From the NCBI RefSeq assembly GCF_003576455.2, contig NZ_CP032869.1, positions 6,572,001-6,636,000 on the forward strand: DNA of 64,000 nt, written 5' to 3'. The position numbers and the translations under genes are program-made. The stretch comes from Mucilaginibacter celer (GTDB lineage Bacteria; Bacteroidota; Bacteroidia; Sphingobacteriales; Sphingobacteriaceae). Positions within the stretch are counted from its first letter, which is position 1. Each line of letters opens with the position of its first letter. Positions 33,682-42,304 of this stretch are shown here, piece after piece. Under the pieces are notes generated by a model. The model had not been told where the DNA came from and ran no database searches. It worked only from the letters and a program-made list of their open reading frames with translations.

Positions 33682-34428
33682 ATGTACCATCAATTCAACC
33701 GTGGTCTGATTATTGCCCTTTTATTAATTGGTTGTATTGCCAGTTTAGCGAAGGCCCAAACGTTTAGTGTCGACGCATTCAACGGAGAGAAGAAGGCTAT
33801 TAAAGTAGTCCCGATAGATGGAAAAGGAATATTGTTGATTATATCTTCAAAAGATACCATTAAGCTTCAAGATGTTTACACCGTTGAAAAAGTTAGGCTT
33901 TTGAATAAGAATTTTTTAATGGTTACCTGCAGCGTGCGTGCCGGTTCAGGGATGCATTTAGAAAAAACATTAGTAATCTGTGCCAGGGATAATCGCCTTT
34001 GTGAATCATTACACGTTTCATCCTTATTTAAAGAGGACTTTATTGATTTTAGCGAAACAAAAAAGTCGCCGGCAAAGGTTAGCGTGAAAACACGGTATAA
34101 AGTTAGGTTTGCTTTAAACGGAAGCAGTGCCGCCAATTACAAATTACAGGCTAAAATACACGCCGAACGTAAATCGGTAAAAGAATCCGCCGGTAATTAT
34201 GTTCGCAACGGCATAGCCAATTTACATTTTGATACGAAACAAAACATTTTTTACAAATACCGGGAAAGTTTATCGCGAACTTTTGCAGTTTTTAACTCTA
34301 AAACGAATGCCGAAAGTAAGCAGTATATTAAGGGGGTATTTCCTGTAGTTAAATTAGGCGATTACAAGTATTACTATATAAAAGGGGAGTGGTGTGAGTT
34401 TTCAGCTCCCGATTACCTAAGTAAGTAG
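33682..34428 (+). CDS. Secreted protein of unknown function
   Basis: The product is 248 residues with a signal peptide (cleavage near AKAQ, residue 26). I do not recognise the family. The N-terminal part of the mature chain looks strand-rich (IKVVPIDGKGILLIISSKDTIKL), the middle is Lys/Ser-rich, and the C-terminus carries GVFPVVKLGDYKYYYIKGEW. Two Cys pairs might form disulfides. It has no sorting domain or catalytic motif. Base composition is slightly more AT-rich than its neighbours. Confidence 0.75.
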   Translation: MYHQFNRGLIIALLLIGCIASLAKAQTFSVDAFNGEKKAIKVVPIDGKGILLIISSKDTIKLQDVYTVEKVRLLNKNFLMVTCSVRAGSGMHLEKTLVICARDNRLCESLHVSSLFKEDFIDFSETKKSPAKVSVKTRYKVRFALNGSSAANYKLQAKIHAERKSVKESAGNYVRNGIANLHFDTKQNIFYKYRESLSRTFAVFNSKTNAESKQYIKGVFPVVKLGDYKYYYIKGEWCEFSAPDYLSK

Positions 34429-34545
34429 GCTGTCTTTAATCCCAAAATGCAACACATTTTTGGGACTATTGATTAAAAGCGTAAACGTTTTTAGAACGAT
34501 ACACTAAGCCAAGGCCCGCTTATCCCACAATCCCCCCCAAAGAAA

Positions 34546-34602
34546 AAATCCCGGTTCAGACAATCAGCGAAATCACGCAATCACCTCCCCAATCAACGGT
34601 TA
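34546..34602 (-). repeat. Dispersed composite repeat, minus-strand copy
   Basis: On the minus strand this reads TAACCGTTGATTGGGG..., then GATTTCGCTGATT, ending in GTCTGAACCGGGATTT (34561-34546), which is identical to 6364-6379. It lies in the 230-bp gap between the 33682 gene and the DUF4349 gene; nothing else is seen there. Confidence 0.85.
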
Positions 34603-34658
34603 GGGTTACCTTTCGCCATCCTGCGGTATCAATGTATACCAAAGAAAATTAAACAGTT

Positions 34659-35537
34659 ATGAAAACAAAATTATTCCTGGCGTTGCTGGCGGGCGTATTG
34701 CTGCTGGGCGCTTGTAAAGGATCAAACTATGAAGCCATCCGCGATGATAAAGCCTCATCGTCCAGTGCGGATACTGTTGCCGTAAGCACCAACACGGCCG
34801 CCGACACTGTATCAACCAAACTGGTAAAAACTGCCGACATGCGCTTCAAAGTAAAAAACGTACAGCAAACCGGCGATGCCATCGCGGCACTTACCACTCG
34901 TGACGGCGGCATGGTAATGCACCACCAGATGCAAACCAATGTTGAACGGAGCGAAGACATTCGCGTAAGCGACGATTCGGTGAAGCGTGTATCAGCCCTT
35001 AGCACCAATGCCGATATGACGGTGAAAGTCCCTTCCGAAAAACTGGAAAACTTTATGACCGAAGTTAGCCACATGGGTATGTATGTTACCCTCCGCAAAA
35101 TGGATATTGAAGATCGCACCCTCGATTACCTCTCCGAAAAGCTGAAACTCCGCAACCGGCAGGACCTGGTAGATCAGCAAAAGAAAGGCAAAGTAGTAAT
35201 TAAAGATCCGGTGAATGTGATGCTGCTAAAAGATGATATGGTAGATCAGCAAATTGGCAACATGCGTACCGATGCCGCGGTGAAATACAGTGTGGTTAGC
35301 CTCAGCTTTTACCAGAGCAATATTATCCACCAGGAAATGGTGGCCAATGATGATCCTTCGGCTTATCAACTGCCGTTTTTTAAGCGTTTGGCTATAGCCA
35401 TAAACAATGGTTGGTTTGTGTTTGTCGAATTGCTGCTGGCACTGGCAAATATTGTTTTGGCGATAGGTTTGTGGGGCTTATATCGCTATTACAGGCGCAA
35501 ACACCCGGTATGGTTTGCAAGTGGTGTAAAATCCTAA
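34659..35537 (+). CDS. DUF4349 lipoprotein
   Basis: The product is 292 residues with a lipobox ending LLGAC (Cys near residue 19). A Ser/Thr/Ala-rich linker precedes the DUF4349 domain (TADMRFKVKNVQQTGDAIAALTTRDGGMV; VPSEKLENFMTEVSHMG), with a helical middle, and ends in a membrane span (about 250-275) followed by RYYRRK. Such proteins are envelope-anchored; their role is not known. The gene is free-standing. Confidence 0.85.
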   Translation: MKTKLFLALLAGVLLLGACKGSNYEAIRDDKASSSSADTVAVSTNTAADTVSTKLVKTADMRFKVKNVQQTGDAIAALTTRDGGMVMHHQMQTNVERSEDIRVSDDSVKRVSALSTNADMTVKVPSEKLENFMTEVSHMGMYVTLRKMDIEDRTLDYLSEKLKLRNRQDLVDQQKKGKVVIKDPVNVMLLKDDMVDQQIGNMRTDAAVKYSVVSLSFYQSNIIHQEMVANDDPSAYQLPFFKRLAIAINNGWFVFVELLLALANIVLAIGLWGLYRYYRRKHPVWFASGVKS

Positions 35538-35541
35538 AAAC

Positions 35542-35575
35542 TTTGTAGCATTTTCGGTAAACATTTCTATTTTTG
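35542..35575 (+). promoter_or_regulatory. Promoter: TTTG (-33) and TATTTTTG (-7)
   Basis: TTTG at 35542-35545 and TATTTTTG at 35568-35575 are 22 bp apart, matching the Bacteroidota housekeeping promoter. The -7 box is 23 bp before the ATG of the small membrane protein at 35599. Confidence 0.6.
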
Positions 35576-35598
35576 CGGAAACATTAAAAATAGGTACC

Positions 35599-35796
35599 AT
35601 GGAATCAATGGAAAATGCTAACGCAGAAGGTCACTACAAATTATTAACTGTTGCTATCATTATCGGTATAGTAGGCGTGTTTTTGCGTTTTGCCGGCGAT
35701 GCCAACACAGGCTTTATGTTTACTTCTATTTCAAACGTTATCCTGATCATTGGTATCCTGATCGCTTTGAAATGCGTTTTCGCAATCATGAAGTAA
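35599..35796 (+). CDS. Small two-span membrane protein
   Basis: The product is 65 residues with two membrane spans (about residues 17-32 and 42-62) joined by GDANTGFMF. I do not recognise a family; it looks like one of the small conserved membrane proteins of Bacteroidota. It has a clean promoter and a perfect terminator, so it is a real single-gene unit. It faces gldB across the terminator. Confidence 0.75.
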   Translation: MESMENANAEGHYKLLTVAIIIGIVGVFLRFAGDANTGFMFTSISNVILIIGILIALKCVFAIMK

Positions 35797-35820
35797 AAGC
35801 CATTAACAGGCAGAAGATAT

Positions 35821-35856
35821 AAAAAAAGCGCCTTCGGTTTCCGGAGGCGCTTTTTT
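35821..35856. terminator. Bidirectional intrinsic terminator
   Basis: AAAAAAGCGCCT (35822-35833) and AGGCGCTTTTTT (35845-35856) pair perfectly and the stem continues inward to a TTT loop. It serves the small membrane protein and the convergent gldB. Confidence 0.95.
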
Positions 35857-35863
35857 ATACTTT

Positions 35864-36901
35864 TTATTTGGGATGATAGGCCGATTCGTTCAGGATCTTC
35901 TGGGCATCCTTATCGGCCATTAGCTGCTGTAGGGTAACCTCCGGATGTTTTTCCATATACCGGCGCACTATCTGCCAGCCCGTCCATACAGCCAGCTTAG
36001 GTGCCGAATCATTTTTTTCGCCCAGGCCGGGAGTAAAAGGAGCTTCGGTTAAATACCGTTGAATTTTTGGATAATCGGTTTCGTAAAGCAGATTCTCCTC
36101 CAAAAAATATCCCCAGATCTTGCCTTCAAAATCATGGCACCATTGCAATTGCTGCGTGGTATAACGGATCTTGGTGCTATCGGCCACATCGGGCAAAATC
36201 CTGTCCATAAAATACATGATCTTGCCGTTGTAGATCATTTTATTCAGCAAAGATTTATCCGCGTCGTTTTCGGGAAACATATCTTCCCTGGCCATACCTT
36301 CAACAACCCGTGGGGTAATATTATCGGGCGTAAACCATCGCGACAGGTAATGCGGATACGCATCGGTTAACGAGGGGTAAAACCTCGAATCGGCTCCCAA
36401 AAACAAATCGATCCCAATGGCAAAATAACCATCGCCAATGCTGGTTTGAGCCTGAAAGCCCGAAATGTAGGCATAAACACGTGGCAGGCGTTTTTGCGGA
36501 TAATAATATTTGATGTATTTAAAAGCTTCGGTAAGGCTGGCTTCCGGCTTATCCATGTTAGGGTAGGCGGCATCAACATCATGTTTCAGGTCGATATAAG
36601 CCTTGCCTGCAAACACTTTCCTTAGCGTTTCAAAATAAGCGGTATCTTTTGTACTGCCGGCCTGTAAAATGCGTTGAATAAAATCGGGATAAAAAGTGCC
36701 ATAGTTGTTTTGCAGGTATGCGGCCTGCGTGCCCATAGGTTTGCTGTGCATGGCATCAAAATCATGATCGAAGCGTTCTATTTTGACATCAACGTTAATA
36801 TTGCTCAGGTCAACTTTTTTGTGATCGCGGCAGCTGCTTAATATCAGGCCGATAAAAAAAATTAAGTAAATTTGCTTTGCTATAAACCGGGTAGAACTCA
36901 T
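35864..36901 (-). CDS. gldB: Gliding motility-associated lipoprotein GldB
   Basis: The product is 345 residues with a lipoprotein signal (ILSSC, Cys near residue 24). The body begins INVDVKIERFDHDFDAMHSK, followed by YPDFIQRIL and a Tyr/Pro-rich region with YYPQKRLPRVYAYISGF and GIDLFLGADSRFYP, as in GldB. In Flavobacterium johnsoniae gldB is linked to gldC and nadE; here it is divergent from nadE and gldC is not seen next to it. GldB is needed for gliding and T9SS function there; its role in a non-gliding relative is less clear. Confidence 0.85.
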   Translation of the reverse strand: MSSTRFIAKQIYLIFFIGLILSSCRDHKKVDLSNINVDVKIERFDHDFDAMHSKPMGTQAAYLQNNYGTFYPDFIQRILQAGSTKDTAYFETLRKVFAGKAYIDLKHDVDAAYPNMDKPEASLTEAFKYIKYYYPQKRLPRVYAYISGFQAQTSIGDGYFAIGIDLFLGADSRFYPSLTDAYPHYLSRWFTPDNITPRVVEGMAREDMFPENDADKSLLNKMIYNGKIMYFMDRILPDVADSTKIRYTTQQLQWCHDFEGKIWGYFLEENLLYETDYPKIQRYLTEAPFTPGLGEKNDSAPKLAVWTGWQIVRRYMEKHPEVTLQQLMADKDAQKILNESAYHPK

Positions 36902-36918
36902 TTTTATCCTTATTGAAG

Positions 36919-36926
36919 CAAAAGTA
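36919..36926 (-). promoter_or_regulatory. -7 box TACTTTTG of gldB
   Basis: On the minus strand TACTTTTG lies 17 bp before the gldB ATG. It matches TAnnTTTG. The -33 region falls in the divergent gap shared with nadE. Confidence 0.5.
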
Positions 36927-36956
36927 ATTTTATTTACATAATGTTGCTAAGTTAAC

Positions 36957-37036
36957 AGTTCAAAGTTCTAAGTCTTAAGTCGCAAGTCTTCAGTTTTGCT
37001 TTCGACTTCAGACTAAAAACTTTAGACTAATACTTA
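36957..37036. repeat. Inverted repeat of AAGTCTTAAGTC-type words upstream of nadE
   Basis: The left side (about 36963-36994) iterates AGTCTTAAGTC-like words; the right side (about 37004-37036) is their imperfect reverse complement (GACTTCAGACTAAAAACTTTAG). It lies in the gldB-nadE divergent region, within 15 bp of the nadE start. Confidence 0.7.
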
Positions 37037-37050
37037 AAGAATATATACTT

Positions 37051-38700
37051 ATGAAAATCGCGTTAGCACAGCTTAACTATCACGTAGGTAACTTTGAATC
37101 GAACACCAAAAAAATAATCGATCATATCATCAAGGCAAAAAACCAGGGGGCCGACCTCGTGGTGTTTGCCGAGCTATGCGTTTGCGGCTATCCATCTCGC
37201 GATTTTTTGGAATTTGACGAGTTTATAGGCCTTTGCGATGAAGCAGCCAAAAAAATAGCCGAAGTATGTGTTGATGTGGCCTGCATTATAGGCCTGCCAA
37301 CACCTAATCATAAAACCGAGGGAAAGGATCTGAGTAACTCAGCTTATTTTATTGAGGACGGCAAAGTAAAAGCCGTAGTGAACAAGGCCCTGCTACCAAA
37401 TTACGATGTATTTGACGAGTACCGCTACTTTGAACCTTCTACCGAATTTAGCTGCATCGATTTTAAAGGCAAACGCATTGCCTTAACCATCTGCGAAGAC
37501 CTTTGGAACACCATCGAAAACCCGCTATACGTTACCCGGCCGATGGATACGCTGATCCATCAGCAACCGGATGTAATGATTAACATAGCAGCCTCTCCGT
37601 TTGCCTATAATCATGATGAGGAGCGTATAGAGATATTGAGCGATAACGCCAGCCGCTATAAACTGCCATTATTATATGTAAACCATGTAGGTGCCCAAAC
37701 GGAACTGATCTTCGACGGCGGATCGCTGGTGTTTGATAACGCAGGTAAGGTAATTGATGAACTACCCTATTTTGAAGAAACGCTGGCCTATTATACGCTG
37801 AATGCCGATAATACATTAAGTTTCGATCATCCAACAACTATCAAAGCCGAACGTGCAAGCGATATTGAACAAATTCACCAGGCTATTTTGTTAGGCATTC
37901 GTGATTATTTTTATAAATCGGGCTTTAAGCAGGCCATTTTAGGCTTATCGGGCGGTATCGATTCGGCCGTTGTTTGCGCTTTGGCTGCCGAGGCTTTGGG
38001 GCCGCAAAATGTAATGGCGGTATTGCTGCCATCCCGCTTCTCAACAGATCATTCACTGAAAGACGCGCTCGACCTGGTGGAAAACCTGGGCTGCAAGCAC
38101 GAAGTAGTTGCAATAAAAAGCATAACCGAAGCATTTGAAACCGCCCTGCATCCGCAGTTTGACGGTTTGCCATTTAATATTGCCGAAGAAAATATCCAAT
38201 CACGCAGCCGTGCTGTGTTGCTGATGGCGATGTGTAATAAGTTTGGTTACATCTTACTAAATACGAGCAACAAAAGTGAAGCTGCTGTAGGTTACGGTAC
38301 TTTGTATGGCGATATGTGTGGTGGTATCTCAGTTATTGGTGATGTTTACAAAACACAGGTTTTTGAGCTTGCGAGATATATCAATCGCGATAAGGAGATT
38401 ATCCCCATCAACTCCATCATCAAACCGCCATCGGCCGAATTAAGGCCTGATCAAAAAGATACTGATTCGTTGCCCGAGTATGATGTGCTGGACAAGATCC
38501 TGGCCGAATACATTGAAAACCGCTGCTCATCGGCCGAGATTATCAGGATGGGATATGATGAAGCTACAGTGAAACGTGTGATTAAACTAACCAACTCAGC
38601 CGAGCATAAACGTTACCAAACGCCGCCTATTTTAAGGGTATCGCCAAAAGCATTTGGAATGGGCAGAAGAATGCCGATAGTTGGTAAATATCTGTCATAA
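37051..38700 (+). CDS. nadE: Glutamine-dependent NAD+ synthetase
   Basis: The product is 549 residues. The N-terminal amidase domain (nitrilase fold) shows its Glu-Lys-Cys triad in AELCVCGYP, KALLPNYDVFDEYRYF and LTICEDLW. The C-terminal synthetase has LGLSGGIDSAVV (P-loop) and NTSNKSE. It amidates nicotinic acid adenine dinucleotide to NAD with glutamine as donor. It is divergent from gldB, an arrangement resembling the nadE-gldB linkage in Flavobacterium. Confidence 0.97.
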   Translation: MKIALAQLNYHVGNFESNTKKIIDHIIKAKNQGADLVVFAELCVCGYPSRDFLEFDEFIGLCDEAAKKIAEVCVDVACIIGLPTPNHKTEGKDLSNSAYFIEDGKVKAVVNKALLPNYDVFDEYRYFEPSTEFSCIDFKGKRIALTICEDLWNTIENPLYVTRPMDTLIHQQPDVMINIAASPFAYNHDEERIEILSDNASRYKLPLLYVNHVGAQTELIFDGGSLVFDNAGKVIDELPYFEETLAYYTLNADNTLSFDHPTTIKAERASDIEQIHQAILLGIRDYFYKSGFKQAILGLSGGIDSAVVCALAAEALGPQNVMAVLLPSRFSTDHSLKDALDLVENLGCKHEVVAIKSITEAFETALHPQFDGLPFNIAEENIQSRSRAVLLMAMCNKFGYILLNTSNKSEAAVGYGTLYGDMCGGISVIGDVYKTQVFELARYINRDKEIIPINSIIKPPSAELRPDQKDTDSLPEYDVLDKILAEYIENRCSSAEIIRMGYDEATVKRVIKLTNSAEHKRYQTPPILRVSPKAFGMGRRMPIVGKYLS

Positions 38701-38809
38701 CTATTCGATCAATGCGGGTTTGCTCCGCACAGCGGGGTATCTGCCGGGTTGGCGCCACAAGCGTTCATTAACGGTTGGCAGGATTGAGGGGGTTCAAGGC
38801 ATGCGGCGT

Positions 38810-40176
38810 TTAGGCGATATCAAAAACGATCAGCACTTGGTTTGTATCGGGCGGTATCACCTTAAAAAAAACAGTTGCATTATGAAAATCCATTACCCTT
38901 TTCACTATGCTTAACCCAATACCGCTTCCCGAAACCCCGGCTGTATTACTGCCCCGGTAAAAGGTGGTGAATAGGGTAGTGGTGTTCTCTACGTCCGGTA
39001 TCTCGCCCTTATTGCAAATTAGTAGCTGTAGTTGCCCGTTTTCGCGCCTGATCAGGCAATCTACCGTATGGTTATCCGAATAATTGTACGCGTTTTTCAT
39101 TAGGTTGCGTAAAGCAATCTTCATCAGTGTTTCATCGCCGGCAATTTCGGGAGCATGTTCGTTTCCGGGTTGCTGCTCTATCTCGAATTTTAATTTAAAA
39201 TCCGGGCAGGTTTTTGACAGATCGGCCACCGAACTAAATACAAGTTCATCCAATCGCAGGCGCATCAGCGAACGCGAATTTTCTCTGCTGTTAATATCTG
39301 CCAATGCAACTAACGAACTCACCATTTCGGATAATTGAAAAGTATCTTCAGATATGCTCTCGAGGTTGGTACGTGTAGCGGGGTCGAGACTATCGCGGTT
39401 AAGTTGATTTTCGAGTTGGGCTACAATGCGGGCTATCGGGGTGCGTAACTCGTGCGAGGCATTGCCCGTAAATTCTTTCTGCCTTTCGTAAGCATTGTCA
39501 ATACGGTCCATCATCTGGTTAAATGAGTTGGCGAGGGTATTGATCTCATCTTCCCGCTTTTCCCCAGACAAGCGGATCTTTAAATTGCTGTCGGTTATTT
39601 CCTGGATTTTCTTTCTGAAGTTGTACAGGGGTTTCAACGCACTACGGCTCAGGCTGAATGATAGGATCCATACTACAAGCGTACCTATCACAAAAGCGCC
39701 AAAAAGCAGGTATTTGAGATAGTTAAGCTTACTGTTATTATAGGTGTCTTCGGCCGATACCAGCACATAATAGCCTTTATTATCAAAAATATAATACAGG
39801 CCCAGTACGTCGTATTTTCTGATGCGGCTAAAAATCTCCCTTTCTCCTTAATCTGGTCCAACTCATCGTCGGTATAATCAATAGTTAGTTTTGAATTGCT
39901 GTTGTAGATGAGCTTTTTGAACGAATCATAAATTTGTGTGTTTTCGTTATAAAGCTTATTAACGCTGTTGCTGTCAATAAGCTTTTGCATTTTGTAGTCA
40001 ATTTCTTTAACCTCAATAAGCAGTTTGGCTGTTGTTTGTGCTTTTTCGGTAAGCAGGGTGGCAAACTCATCCTGCCTGAAGTGTGTAAAAAGAAAATAAA
40101 CCGTAACCATTACCGATGCCAGCAACACCGAAAACAGCGAGCTGAAGATAAATGAAAATCGTTGTTTCAGGTTCAT
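38810..40176 (-). pseudogene. Sensor histidine kinase with a one-base frameshift
   Basis: Two overlapping frames cover one protein. The first (from 40176) encodes the N-terminus, with span 1 at about residues 8-28 and sensor helices, up to DELDQIKEKG. Downstream, the other frame continues with EIFSRIRKYDVLGLYYIF, span 2, HAMP, a DHp box (FTGNASHELRTPIARI) and a catalytic domain (N box MKNAYNYS; GSGIGLSIVKR). Adding one C to the CCC run at 39838-39840 restores a single 455-residue frame. This may be a true inactivation, a phase-variable site or a sequencing error. The start overlaps the regulator stop by 3 bp. Confidence 0.88.
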
Positions 40177-40850
40177 TTCAGGTAGTATCCAAATCCGGGC
40201 CGGGTATGTAGCAGCGGTCGGTTAAAGCCTTTGTCTATTTTGTTGCGTAAATAGTTGATATATACTTCGATGGTATTAGTTCCGGTTTCAAAATTGATAT
40301 CCCATACCTTTGCGGCAATAGTTTGTTTGGATACCGGCTTACCATCTTCTGCGGCCAGTAACTCAATTAATTTATATTCTTTGGGCGATAATGGTATTTC
40401 TCTGCCCGCCCGGCTTACTTTTTTTTCAACTGCGTCGATAATCAGGTCGTCAATGGTGAAAACAGGCTTACTGTCTTCAATAGCACCATAGCTGCGTCTT
40501 AACAAGGCATTTACCCTGGCCGATAGTTCCTGCAGGTGAAACGGTTTTACAAGATAGTCATCAGCGCCCGAATCAAATGCAACTATTTTATTTTCTACAT
40601 CGCTATAAGCGGTGAGCATTAATATAGGTTTGGTTTTATCAGTTTTCCTGATCCTCTTGCAAACTTCTATGCCATTCAGGGTAGGTACGTTTACATCGAG
40701 TATGTAAAGATCATAGGTTTCTATCTGCAGGTTTTTAAAAAACAAAGCTCCATCGTACACTATATCGCAATGCAGGGCTTTATTACCCAGGAAGATTTTG
40801 ATTTCGTTAGCCATTTTAAAATCGTCTTCCAGTAATAGAATTTTATACAT
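40173..40850 (-). CDS. OmpR-family response regulator
   Basis: The product is 225 residues: receiver domain with phosphoacceptor Asp in YDLYILDVNVPTLNG, Lys in DYLVKPF, and a C-terminal winged helix (ISLSPKEYKLIELLA as IPLSPKEYKLIELLA; NTIEVYINYLRNKID). It is paired with the frameshifted kinase directly downstream. Targets are unknown; the upstream neighbour nhaA is separated by a terminator. Confidence 0.94.
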   Translation of the reverse strand: MYKILLLEDDFKMANEIKIFLGNKALHCDIVYDGALFFKNLQIETYDLYILDVNVPTLNGIEVCKRIRKTDKTKPILMLTAYSDVENKIVAFDSGADDYLVKPFHLQELSARVNALLRRSYGAIEDSKPVFTIDDLIIDAVEKKVSRAGREIPLSPKEYKLIELLAAEDGKPVSKQTIAAKVWDINFETGTNTIEVYINYLRNKIDKGFNRPLLHTRPGFGYYLK

Positions 40851-40910
40851 GATATAATAGTCGTGTTTATGCCAATAAGTTAATAAAAAAGGTAAACACT
40901 TTATACAGAC

Positions 40911-40939
40911 AAAGCCCCGGTTGATTAGGCCGGAGCTTT
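40911..40939 (-). terminator. Terminator-like hairpin after nhaA
   Basis: AAAGC-CCGG (40911-40920) pairs with CCGG-GCTTT (40930-40939) with one internal mismatch. On the minus strand it follows nhaA by 65 bp. The T-run after it is short. Confidence 0.6.
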
Positions 40940-41003
40940 ATGAGTTGCTTTTATTTCTCCCTTAGAAATAACAGACCCAAAACAAGATATATCAAAATAT
41001 AAC

Positions 41004-42230
41004 TTATCCTAATTCCAGTTCCATCTGGCCTGCTGCCGCCGGCGACAGGGTTTCTGTATCTTCAGTATGTTCAAACGTCATGTTTACGCTAATAATCAGG
41101 AAATAAGCCATGCTTAACACCAACGATAACAGTACACTTACCAAAATGGCTACCTTGGCTATATCCTGAAAAGCCTCAACTTTAAATGCCAGCATAGTGG
41201 TGAATATTGACATGGTAAAGCCAATGCCTGCCAGGGTACCCATGCCAAATACCTGCTTCCATTGCACGTTTCGCGGTAAACTGGCTACTTTAAGGGCTAC
41301 CAGTACCCTGCTGAAAACGAAGATGCCTATAGGCTTGCCTAAAACTAAACCAAATATAATGCCCAGCCCAACGCTGGTGCCCAAAGCGCCAATAATGTTG
41401 CCGGGTAATATAATAGCTGTATTGGCTAATGCAAATAGCGGTATGATAAGGAAGTTAACCCAACGGTGTATATATTTTTCGATTTTGGGGAGTTCATGAA
41501 CAGGCGTTGCGAAGGCGATTAATACACCTACGATACTTGATTCGATGCCGGAGTTAAAAAACGCATACCATAAACCTGCCGAGAGGAGGATTTGCACCGG
41601 GCCAAATTTTATTTTAAAGTAATTGCAGGCAAACAGCGAGGCATAAAGCAAAATCCCTATGCCAAGGAATATCCAGTTGAGATGCCCGCCGTAAAACAGG
41701 GCAATAACTACAATGGCACCCAGATCGTCAATAATGGCCAGTGCCATCAGTAATATTTTTAAACCTACCGGGATCCGTTTGCCCAACAGGGAAGCAATAC
41801 CAACCGAAAAAGCAATATCCGTAGCGGTTGGTATGCCCCAGCCATGCAGGTAGCTGGTATGCAGGTTAAAAGCAACAAATATTAATGCCGGAACTATCAT
41901 ACCACCAAGCGCCGCGCCAAATGGCAGCACGGCTTTTTTAAATGACGATAGCTCGCCGCTGATAAGTTCACGCTTAATTTCCATGCCTGCCATTAAAAAG
42001 AAAAATGCCATCAGGAAATTATTGATCCAGCTTAAAAAGTTTTCGGGTAGAGGTATAGCAATATGCGATGTAAATTCGCCGTTCCAGAACTGTTTATAGC
42101 CGGTACCAAATGATGAATTTGCCAGGCACATTGATAGCAGCGTGCAGGCAATTAACATGATGCCGGTAAAACGGCTGTCGTTTATCAGCATCCTAAGCGG
42201 GTTAATCGCTTTTGATATTATCCTTTTCAT
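41004..42230 (-). CDS. nhaA: Na+/H+ antiporter NhaA
   Basis: The start at 42230 (MKRIISKAINPLRMLI) is preceded by a purine-rich GGGAAAGGAT and gives 408 residues. The frame upstream crosses the amt terminator. About 12 spans; the paired Asp of the ion site are in LAIIDDLGAIVVI, and GWGIPTATDIAFSVG is the TM4 signature. NhaA exchanges Na+ for H+ at high pH or salt. The C-terminus has an acidic tail. Confidence 0.96.
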   Translation of the reverse strand: MKRIISKAINPLRMLINDSRFTGIMLIACTLLSMCLANSSFGTGYKQFWNGEFTSHIAIPLPENFLSWINNFLMAFFFLMAGMEIKRELISGELSSFKKAVLPFGAALGGMIVPALIFVAFNLHTSYLHGWGIPTATDIAFSVGIASLLGKRIPVGLKILLMALAIIDDLGAIVVIALFYGGHLNWIFLGIGILLYASLFACNYFKIKFGPVQILLSAGLWYAFFNSGIESSIVGVLIAFATPVHELPKIEKYIHRWVNFLIIPLFALANTAIILPGNIIGALGTSVGLGIIFGLVLGKPIGIFVFSRVLVALKVASLPRNVQWKQVFGMGTLAGIGFTMSIFTTMLAFKVEAFQDIAKVAILVSVLLSLVLSMAYFLIISVNMTFEHTEDTETLSPAAAGQMELELG

Positions 42231-42255
42231 ATCCTTTCCCTTTCTCTTTTTTTTA

Positions 42256-42289
42256 ACAAAAATTACCTGCCCGTCGCGGGCAGGTAATT
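42256..42289 (-). terminator. Intrinsic terminator of amt
   Basis: AATTACCTGCCCG (42261-42273) and CGGGCAGGTAATT (42277-42289) pair perfectly over 13 bp with a TCG loop. On the minus strand TTTTTG follows. It begins 16 bp after the amt stop and keeps nhaA a separate unit. Confidence 0.94.
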
Positions 42290-42304
42290 CAACTTTCAAA
42301 CTAA

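Noticed and set aside
36957..37036. Terminator between gldB and nadE
   Set aside because: Both genes point away from this region, so no transcript of theirs ends here; it is a word-type inverted repeat.
39688..40176. A separate short membrane protein
   Set aside because: Its frame continues as the sensor domain of the kinase after a single-base correction, so it is one broken gene.
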